Of a stretch of DNA of 6,396 bases, positions 1 to 5,220 are shown one piece after another. The notes beneath the pieces were generated by a model, which saw only the letters and a list, made by a program, of their open reading frames with translations, searched no databases and was not told the DNA's origin. The position numbers were made by a program, and so were the translations under genes. Positions within the stretch are counted from its first letter, which is position 1; every line of letters begins with the position of its first letter. This DNA comes from an uncultured Atopobium sp. (GTDB lineage Bacteria; Actinomycetota; Coriobacteriia; Coriobacteriales; Atopobiaceae): assembly GCA_900555335.1 (NCBI GenBank), contig USKU01000069.1:1-6396 (forward strand), given 5' to 3'.

Positions 1-1187
1 CGATCAGCAAGGCCGTCAAGAACCTGCTCAAGCTGCTCACGAAGCATTGAATCAGAAGCTGCATCTGGTGGAGCAACAGCTGAAGAGTCCTCAATAAAGT
101 CTCCAAGCTGGGAATCTTCTTCTTCACCAATAGGCGTCTCAAGAGAGACAGGCTCCTGGCTAATCTTCTGAATCTCGCGGACGCGATCAGGAGACATGCC
201 CATTTCTGCGCCAATTTCTTCTGGAGAAGGATCTCTACCAAGATCTTGCAGAAGCTGACGCTGAACACGGATAAGCTTATTGATGGTCTCTACCATGTGA
301 ACAGGAATACGAATGGTACGAGCTTGGTCCGCAATAGCACGGGTAATTGCCTGGCGAATCCACCATGTAGCATATGTTGAGAACTTAAAGCCCTTGGTGT
401 AGTCGAACTTCTCGACAGCACGAATAAGGCCCAGGTTACCTTCCTGGATAAGATCAAGGAAAAGCATGCCACGGCCAACATAGCGCTTTGCAATAGAGAC
501 AACAAGACGAAGATTTGCAGAAATGAGCTGCTGCTTAGCGTCAAGTCCTACGGACTCAATACGCATGAGGCGGCGCTGTTCTGCACGGTTGAGCTCGATG
601 AGGCCATCCTCAAAATCCTCCAGCTTCTGGGAAGCTGCAGTACCTGCCTCAATCTTCATAGCAAGGTGAACCTCTTCTGATGCAGTAAGCAGGTCTACCT
701 TACCAATCTCTTTAAGATACATGCGGACAGGATCGCCGGTAAGCATAACCGTGGTGGTATCTGAGCGACGAGCACGAGCGCGAGAAGAACGTTTTGGCTT
801 TGAAACTTTTGCCTTAGAAACAGAGCGTAGTGCCTCTTTGACCTCACGTGCCTCGTTGACAGCATCAAAGTCTTCATCATCTTCATCATCGAACTCTGAT
901 GAATCATCCAAGTCATCATCGGATGAAAAATCATCCTCTATGGCATCATCTTCAATTGCGAAGGAAACTGTTGCTTCTGATGCAGTAGTAATTTCTACAC
1001 CTTTAACGCGCAGCGAATCATAAAGATCTGAAAGCTCATCATCGTTGACGTCAACGTCACGAATAGCAATCTGAATATCGTCTTCGCTGATACTACCGTT
1101 AGACTTTGAAGAACTTACTAAATCATCAACAATTTTAGTAAGCTCATCTGAGAGTTTAACCTCATCATTTGCCTTTTTTGCAGCCAC
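1..1187 (-). CDS. rpoD: Primary sigma-70 factor RpoD/SigA, 3' end cut by window edge
   Basis: Housekeeping sigma subunit of RNA polymerase, which recognises -10/-35 promoters. I read it from a GTG start at 1187-1185, preceded by an AAAGG Shine-Dalgarno 6 nt upstream; 395 codons are visible. Residues about 14-66 fit sigma region 1.1 (SISEDDIQIAI, LYDSLRVKGVEI). Residues 79-108 are strongly acidic (20 of 30 Asp/Glu), and 117-141 are Lys/Arg-rich. Region 1.2 begins at DPVRMYLKEIG (152-162). Regions 2.1-2.4 include NLRLVVSIAKRYVGRGM, LIQEGNLGLIRAVEKFDY, FSTYATWWIRQAITRAI (Trp275-Trp276, promoter-melting aromatics) and RTIRIPVHMVE. Region 3 includes PVSLETPIGEEEDSQLGDF. The frame runs off the window before region 4 (-35 binding), so roughly 75-80 residues are missing by family comparison. 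The gene is separated from dnaG by 120 nt, unlike the tight spacing upstream. The full region 2 set with regions 1.1 and 1.2 argues for a group 1 sigma rather than an alternative sigma. Confidence 0.96.
   Translation of the reverse strand, partial: MAAKKANDEVKLSDELTKIVDDLVSSSKSNGSISEDDIQIAIRDVDVNDDELSDLYDSLRVKGVEITTASEATVSFAIEDDAIEDDFSSDDDLDDSSEFDDEDDEDFDAVNEAREVKEALRSVSKAKVSKPKRSSRARARRSDTTTVMLTGDPVRMYLKEIGKVDLLTASEEVHLAMKIEAGTAASQKLEDFEDGLIELNRAEQRRLMRIESVGLDAKQQLISANLRLVVSIAKRYVGRGMLFLDLIQEGNLGLIRAVEKFDYTKGFKFSTYATWWIRQAITRAIADQARTIRIPVHMVETINKLIRVQRQLLQDLGRDPSPEEIGAEMGMSPDRVREIQKISQEPVSLETPIGEEEDSQLGDFIEDSSAVAPPDAASDSMLREQLEQVLDGLAD
1043..1056. repeat. 14-bp perfect palindrome with TGACGTCA core inside rpoD
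   Basis: CGTTGACGTCAACG is its own reverse complement. It lies in the sigma region 1.1 coding sequence, over codons for R-D-V-D-V-N-D. The same 8-bp core recurs at the nrnA start codon (6232-6239). It may simply be a product of alternating GAC/GTC codons; no function is claimed. Confidence 0.6.
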
Positions 1188-1193
1188 AAATAT

Positions 1194-1198
1194 CCTTT
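1194..1198 (-). promoter_or_regulatory. Shine-Dalgarno of rpoD that decides the GTG start
   Basis: On the minus strand AAAGG (within GAAAGGATATTT) lies 6 nt before GTG at 1187-1185. The first in-frame ATG is residue 156 (720-722 is CAT on the plus strand is codon M156; M148 lies just before it), well inside the conserved protein. A GTG start is therefore required to include the region 1.1-like N-terminus. Confidence 0.85.
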
Positions 1199-1217
1199 CG
1201 ATAGATTAGCGCAGATG

Positions 1218-1248
1218 TTTATACCCAAAAGTTTTCACACATATTCAA
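1218..1248 (-). promoter_or_regulatory. Candidate sigma-70-type promoter for rpoD
   Basis: On the minus strand TTGAAT (1248-1243) is followed after 19 nt by TATAAA (1223-1218). The -10 matches TATAAT at 5 of 6 positions and the -35 matches TTGACA at 4 of 6. The spacer is 2 nt longer than optimal. A start near 1211 would give a leader of about 24 nt containing the rpoD Shine-Dalgarno. The -35 overlaps the outer edge of the 41-bp palindrome by 2 bp, so a protein bound there could affect it. AT-rich gaps easily give such matches, so this is tentative. Confidence 0.3.
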
Positions 1249-1287
1249 ATTACTCATTGTAATTTATAAAAATTGAATGAGTAATTT
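1247..1287. repeat. 41-bp near-perfect AT-rich palindrome between dnaG and rpoD
   Basis: The arms AAATTACTCATT (1247-1258) and AATGAGTAATTT (1276-1287) are perfect 12-bp reverse complements. After two unpaired positions (1259-1260 against 1274-1275), a further 5 bp pair (1261-1265 with 1269-1273) around a 3-nt centre at 1266-1268. It sits in the only substantial intergenic gap of the window (1188-1307). Neither strand has a U-run after the stem, and the stem is AT-rich, so it does not look like an intrinsic terminator. Likely roles are an operator, an mRNA processing hairpin or a partial attenuator upstream of rpoD; the sequence alone does not separate these. Confidence 0.85.
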
Positions 1288-1307
1288 CTATACAAAATTA
1301 CTATCTC

Positions 1308-3245
1308 CTATTGGCCTGAAGTGAGCTTCTTTCCCAACTCAAGCGCACGTGCCTGAAGCGCTTGTGCAACAGCCAATTGCTCTTCCGCATGTACCTCATC
1401 AGAAACTGTACCCGCATAAGCATTTGAGCGTAAATGAGAACGAATTTCTCGCAATTTGCGCTGTACGGAATAATAGTCAACCGTATCCACAATGAACTCA
1501 AGAGAGCGACGTGTATCAGTTGCGTCCTCTGAAACAACACGGCCAGAAGAAAGAATAGCGGCTGCATTTGGTTCAACAGCTGCGGCAGCAGCAACCACCT
1601 GTGCAGGTGTGGCGCCTTCTGGCGTAGCCAACATTGCCCAAGCCATAGTCTGATGGCGAGCGTCAGCCCATACAAAATCTGCAATTCTATCCTGATACTC
1701 GCGTACCAAAGAAAGATTGGTTGCCATGACACTGAGCAGCTCAAGCTCTGAGTTAACCTGTCTGCGATCTTCTACAGAAAGCCCCTGTGTAGGCTTTGGT
1801 GCATACGTTGTGGCTGGAGTTCCATGTGATGAATATTCATCATATGGTGAAACATCGTCGTATGATGGACCTTCATCATACGTAGGTCTATACGATTGCC
1901 TCTGTACAGTTTTCTGTACAGATTTGTAAGTACGATTCTCTGAAGTGTCATCCTGAATGGGAGCGGCCTTGATAGCGCGCTTTGCTTCTTCAACATCAAT
2001 GTGCAAAATGTCAGCAACACGAAGCGCATATTCACTAAGCAGCACCGAATTCTTAAGTGGCGCCAACAGAGATGCAAGGGCCTCAAGAGCCTTAACACGT
2101 CCTCCCGGCACCGAGATGTCAAATTCTGCAAGTGTTGAATCAAAGACAAAGTCCATGAGCGGACGAGCAGAGTCTAAGAAAGGACGGAGTTTTTCTGCGC
2201 CAGATTCGGCGAGAAACTCCATGGGGTCTTGATTATTGGGTAAAACAACACAAAGAAATGCTGCAGTTGTTTTATCGATATATTTAATAGCTCTTGCAGC
2301 AGCATGCTGACCTGCAGCATCACCGTCAAACATGCAAATAATTTTACGTGCACGTTGGCGATCAATAAGCTTTACATGGTCAGACGTAAAGGCGGTACCA
2401 AGTGCCGCAACCGTATTAGTAAAACCCGCTTCATGCATAGCAATAACATCGGTATAGCCTTCGCAAATGATTGCCTCAGACTGAGCAGCGATAGTTTCTT
2501 TTGCAACGTCATATGCAAATAGATGCTTTCCTTTATTAAAGACCGTAGTATCTCTTGTATTAAGGTACTTAGGCGCATTCTCAGCCTTTTTAGTAAGTCT
2601 GCCGCCAAATGCGATGGTTCTTCCTTGCTCATCATGGATGGGGAACATTACGCGGTCATAGAACCAGTCACTCATACGTCCATTGCGTTCAACAGCAAGG
2701 TTAGCAGCTAACATCTCTTGTGTGGTATAGCCACATTTACGTAAATGCGCCACAAGAGCACCTCTACCAGGAGCGTATCCAAGCTTCCAGCGCTTACAAA
2801 TAGCTGCACCAAATCCACGGCCAGAGAGATACGCACGCGCAGCCTCAGGACCTTCTCCCCTTCCACGCATGAGCATAGAATGGAAGTAATTCTCGGCCTC
2901 TGTAAGGCACTCTATCAGGCGATTCTTACGAGGACCCTTAGAAACATGCGCCTCTTCAGAAAGGGTAATTCCTGCTTTGTCAGCAAGGTATCTAATAGCA
3001 TCAGGAAACTCTAGGTTTTCTCGCTTCATAACATAGCTAAAGACATCTCCGCCCTCGGAGCAAGCGCCAAAGCAATGCCACAGACCTGTGGAAGGATTAA
3101 TTTTAAACGAAGGACTCTTTTCTTGGTGAAATGGACAACATCCCCAATAGTCCTGACCCCGAGGTTTAAGTTCAACTGTCTCTGATACAAGCGTGACAAA
3201 ATCAATTGCTTGTCTGACACGCTCTTTATCTTCGTCAGTTATCAT
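1308..3245 (-). CDS. dnaG: DNA primase DnaG
   Basis: Synthesises RNA primers at the replication fork, working with the replicative helicase. The product is 645 residues, a normal family length. The N-terminal CHC2 zinc domain (about 31-95) has CCPFHQEKSPSF with C37 and H40, then HCFGACSEGGDVF with C58 and C62; the last pair is C-x3-C rather than the usual C-x2-C. The polymerase core follows (about 110-430), with FGGRLTKKAENAPKYLN (213-229) and TOPRIM motifs CEGYTD (E262), ALGTA (281-285) and FDGDAAG (D307, D309), the metal-binding acidic residues. Residues 432-490 form a Tyr/Asp/Ser/Pro-rich low-complexity linker. Residues 491-645 are a helix-rich C-terminal segment where the helicase-interacting domain is expected. 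It starts with ATG, overlaps ribF by 11 nt, has a strong Shine-Dalgarno and is followed by rpoD after 120 nt. Confidence 0.97.
   Translation of the reverse strand: MITDEDKERVRQAIDFVTLVSETVELKPRGQDYWGCCPFHQEKSPSFKINPSTGLWHCFGACSEGGDVFSYVMKRENLEFPDAIRYLADKAGITLSEEAHVSKGPRKNRLIECLTEAENYFHSMLMRGRGEGPEAARAYLSGRGFGAAICKRWKLGYAPGRGALVAHLRKCGYTTQEMLAANLAVERNGRMSDWFYDRVMFPIHDEQGRTIAFGGRLTKKAENAPKYLNTRDTTVFNKGKHLFAYDVAKETIAAQSEAIICEGYTDVIAMHEAGFTNTVAALGTAFTSDHVKLIDRQRARKIICMFDGDAAGQHAAARAIKYIDKTTAAFLCVVLPNNQDPMEFLAESGAEKLRPFLDSARPLMDFVFDSTLAEFDISVPGGRVKALEALASLLAPLKNSVLLSEYALRVADILHIDVEEAKRAIKAAPIQDDTSENRTYKSVQKTVQRQSYRPTYDEGPSYDDVSPYDEYSSHGTPATTYAPKPTQGLSVEDRRQVNSELELLSVMATNLSLVREYQDRIADFVWADARHQTMAWAMLATPEGATPAQVVAAAAAVEPNAAAILSSGRVVSEDATDTRRSLEFIVDTVDYYSVQRKLREIRSHLRSNAYAGTVSDEVHAEEQLAVAQALQARALELGKKLTSGQ
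1827..1842. repeat. 16-bp perfect palindrome in the DnaG linker
   Basis: TGATGAATATTCATCA equals its own reverse complement. It falls in codons for the Tyr-Asp-Glu-Tyr-Ser-Ser part of the low-complexity linker, where TAT-GAT and TCA-TCA codons naturally form inverted repeats. It may be a codon-usage by-product. Confidence 0.55.
1902..1921. repeat. Twin CTGTACAG palindromes separated by TTTT, inside dnaG
   Basis: CTGTACAG occurs at 1902-1909 and again at 1914-1921 with TTTT between. Each unit is an 8-bp palindrome, so the block is both a direct repeat and a perfect 8+4+8 hairpin (AAAA loop in the mRNA). It encodes the repeated S-V-Q-K-T-V-Q at the start of the DnaG linker. It may be a short codon-level duplication, an RNA hairpin or a binding site. 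Confidence 0.7.
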
Positions 3246-4272
3246 CTTCCACCTCCCAGCTCTCTAAGTTACATGAAGACGTACCCAGATTCTGAGCTAC
3301 CCAATCTATATTTCCACGAACGGCTTGCTTAAGGTCTTCGAGTGAATCAAATTTTTTTGATTCCCTCAATCTTTTCACAAACACTGTCTGAATTTGAGCA
3401 TCATATAAGTTACCCGTAAATCCCAGTAAGTTTGCCTCAAGCAAGGGAGCTGTCTGTAACTCAAACGAAGGAGCTTGTCCAACGTTAACTGCTGCTGGCC
3501 ACGCTGTCGCGCCGTGAACAACATAGCAGGCATATACGCCGTCTTGAGGAATACAGTCATCCGAATCAAGCGCTACATTTGCAGTAGGAAAACCAAAACC
3601 AGTTCCCTGACCACGACCATGTGTGACCACACCGCTGACAAAATGCCAACGGCCTAACAGGCTTGCAGCATCTTCAACGCTACCCTCTTCCAGCAAATTT
3701 CTAATGCGCGTTGCAGAGATCTTCTCTCCACCCGAACAAAAGAGCTCATGAGCATGAACCTCAAAGCCGTGTTTGAGTCCAAGAGAGGCCAACAGTTCAG
3801 TTCCTTCTGCGCCCTGAGCACCCAGACCAAAATCAGAACCTACATGCAAAGAAACAGCGAATACGTGCGGAAGCAGTGCACCTTCAACATACTGAGTGGC
3901 GCTCAGAGATGCAAACTCGCGGGTAAAGTGATGCACCAAAATGCCATCTACTCCCCATGCAGCAAGTGCGCGAAGCCTGTCTTCTCCCGAGAGGAGCCTT
4001 CGAGGAGATTTATCAAACAACACCTCAACAGGGTCCGGTAGAAATGTTATAGCCACAAGGGGTACGCCGCGAGCCTCGGCATCTTTTTTTGCGACGGCGA
4101 GAAGACCTTGATGGCCCTCATGAAGACCGTCAAAGACGCCAAGTACACACACGCAAGGTTGCCTATAGCACTCAGCATGAAGCGTATAGAAGTCAGCATC
4201 ACCAAGCTCTAATGGAATTGGTAGATAACTTCCAAACATCACTGATTGCGCTATGCGTTTAACCTTATACAA
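3235..4272 (-). CDS. ribF: Bifunctional riboflavin kinase / FAD synthetase RibF
   Basis: Converts riboflavin to FMN and FMN to FAD in the cytosol. The product is 345 residues. The N-terminal FMN adenylyltransferase domain carries the nucleotidyltransferase motif GVFDGLHEGH (45-54) and ISATRIR (185-191). The C-terminal riboflavin kinase domain has GVVTHGRGQGTGFGFPTAN (214-232), DGVYACYVV (244-252), AVNVGQAPSF (261-270), a Glu at 279 in LLEANLLGF (proposed catalytic base by family analogy) and the closing LRESKKFDSLEDLKQAV (302-318). The start is TTG at 4272-4270, chosen for the AGGGA Shine-Dalgarno 6 nt away. ATG at 4239 (residue 12) is an alternative but has no visible Shine-Dalgarno. From TTG, 44 residues precede the first motif, more than the roughly 20-25 usual in the family. 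The stop overlaps the dnaG start. Confidence 0.95.
   Translation of the reverse strand: MYKVKRIAQSVMFGSYLPIPLELGDADFYTLHAECYRQPCVCVLGVFDGLHEGHQGLLAVAKKDAEARGVPLVAITFLPDPVEVLFDKSPRRLLSGEDRLRALAAWGVDGILVHHFTREFASLSATQYVEGALLPHVFAVSLHVGSDFGLGAQGAEGTELLASLGLKHGFEVHAHELFCSGGEKISATRIRNLLEEGSVEDAASLLGRWHFVSGVVTHGRGQGTGFGFPTANVALDSDDCIPQDGVYACYVVHGATAWPAAVNVGQAPSFELQTAPLLEANLLGFTGNLYDAQIQTVFVKRLRESKKFDSLEDLKQAVRGNIDWVAQNLGTSSCNLESWEVEDDN
3249..3257 (-). promoter_or_regulatory. Strong Shine-Dalgarno of dnaG inside ribF
   Basis: Minus-strand GGGAGGTGG ends 3 nt before the dnaG ATG (3245-3243); its core GGAGG is at 3256-3252, 6 nt from the start. It sits in the last codons of ribF, and the two reading frames overlap at 3235-3245. 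Ribosomes finishing ribF would be placed to restart on dnaG, which suggests translational coupling. Confidence 0.85.
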
Positions 4273-4278
4273 CGTATG

Positions 4279-4283
4279 TCCCT
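4279..4283 (-). promoter_or_regulatory. Shine-Dalgarno of ribF overlapping the truB stop
   Basis: Minus-strand AGGGA (4283-4279) shares bases with the truB TAG stop (4284-4282) and lies 6 nt before the ribF TTG start. It supports TTG at 4272 over the downstream ATG at 4239. Confidence 0.65.
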
Positions 4284-5220
4284 ACTTACACAAAATACCT
4301 TGAGAAAAATTGGTTTGGCAGACAAGAGATGAACCTTGCCTACTCCAAATACCCACCAGCAGGTTATTCCACACAAGGCTGACTAGCGCATTATATGGAA
4401 TATCTGCAAGATCTTCAGGAATACCAAAGCGCTTGCCAACCTCAACACACGCATATTCAGCTGGAGTTAGTCTATGCACTGGATAGCCAAGTACCTCTGT
4501 TGGATTGAGACTCTTTGCGTTGAGAACCTCGGTTGGATTTTGCTCCAACACTTCCAATGAAGAGCAGTTACCAAGCGTAATGGGACCAGAGAACGTTCTT
4601 CTAAGTCCGCTAATATGAGCTTCTGTTCCAAGCTCTTGACCCAAATCTCGCGCAATGCTTCTGATGTAAGTTCCTTTAGAAACGTCAAAAGCAACAGTCC
4701 AGGTGAGTGGACTATCACCCGAAGGTGCATGAACTGACAAAAATGTTGCATCATAGATGCAAACCTTGCGTGCGGAAAGCTCTGGCATTTTGCCTTCACG
4801 GACAAGCTGATAAGCGCGTTTACCCTCAACAGAAATTGCTGAAACCGCGGGTGGCAACTGATCAATTTTGCCCACTAATTGCAAGCATGCGCTACGAGCA
4901 AACTCTGCGTCATACAGCTCTTCTGGAACGGGAGCAGTTGCTATGACCTCACCATCCGCATCATCAGTTGAAGTACGAGCGCCAAACGAGATGTCGGCTA
5001 CATACCCCTTGCGATCAAGCGTAAGAAGTCCCAACAGCTTTGTAGCAAGGCCAATGCCAACCACCAGCACGCCACTAGCATTTGGATCCAATGTACCTGC
5101 GTGCCCCACGCGTTTCTCGCCAAAAGCGCGACGAACGCGAGAAACCACGTCATGACTGGTAAGACCAAGTGGTTTGTCGATCGCAATAAGAGCGTTTATG
5201 CCGCTAGCTCCACGCTTCAC
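4282..5220 (-). CDS. truB: tRNA pseudouridine-55 synthase TruB
   Basis: Isomerises U55 in the T-loop of tRNAs to pseudouridine. The product is 312 residues, typical of the family. Visible landmarks are the N-terminal IDKPLGLTSHDVV (14-26), the catalytic motif GHAGTLDPNASGVL with Asp45, Tyr73 in KGYVADISFGARTSTDDADG (71-90, the position of the stacking tyrosine), QLPPAVSAISVEGKRAYQL (121-139) and SKGTYIRSIARDLGQELG (181-198) followed by LRRTFSGP. Residues from about 245 fit a PUA/TruB C-terminal domain. The start is GTG at 5220-5218, directly after the nrnA TAA, with AAGGAG 6 nt upstream inside nrnA. One oddity is that NPTEVL occurs twice (228-233 and 239-244), from a short duplication in the DNA. 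Confidence 0.96.
   Translation of the reverse strand: MKRGASGINALIAIDKPLGLTSHDVVSRVRRAFGEKRVGHAGTLDPNASGVLVVGIGLATKLLGLLTLDRKGYVADISFGARTSTDDADGEVIATAPVPEELYDAEFARSACLQLVGKIDQLPPAVSAISVEGKRAYQLVREGKMPELSARKVCIYDATFLSVHAPSGDSPLTWTVAFDVSKGTYIRSIARDLGQELGTEAHISGLRRTFSGPITLGNCSSLEVLEQNPTEVLNAKSLNPTEVLGYPVHRLTPAEYACVEVGKRFGIPEDLADIPYNALVSLVWNNLLVGIWSRQGSSLVCQTNFSQGILCK
4493..4539. repeat. Short direct repeat with 33-bp period in truB
   Basis: ACCTCTGTTGGATT (4493-4506) and ACCTCGGTTGGATT (4526-4539) match at 13 of 14 bases, exactly 33 bp apart and in frame. On the minus strand each copy encodes NPTEVL, so TruB contains a duplicated 11-residue unit between its catalytic and C-terminal domains. The intervening bases have mostly diverged. 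Confidence 0.7.

Noticed and set aside
721..1023. Ser-rich 100-codon plus-strand frame opposite rpoD
   Set aside because: The poly-Ser run is the antisense reading of the Asp/Glu codon repeats of the sigma acidic tract.
1..1187. Alternative (stress or sporulation) sigma factor
   Set aside because: A full region 1.1-like segment, region 1.2 and canonical region 2 motifs next to dnaG indicate the primary sigma factor.
1247..1287. Intrinsic terminator after dnaG
   Set aside because: The stem is AT-rich and no U-run follows it on either strand, so Rho-independent termination is not supported.
1717..1929. Plus-strand frame with YSSYGETSSYDGPSSY-like repeats
   Set aside because: It mirrors the DnaG linker: TATGATGA and TCATCATA blocks are reverse complements, so both strands read Tyr/Ser/Asp-rich.
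1301..2149. Two open frames on the minus strand overlapping the 3' part of dnaG
   Set aside because: They run in an alternate frame through conserved DnaG coding sequence and show no family resemblance; DnaG is intact, so no frameshift needs to be invoked.
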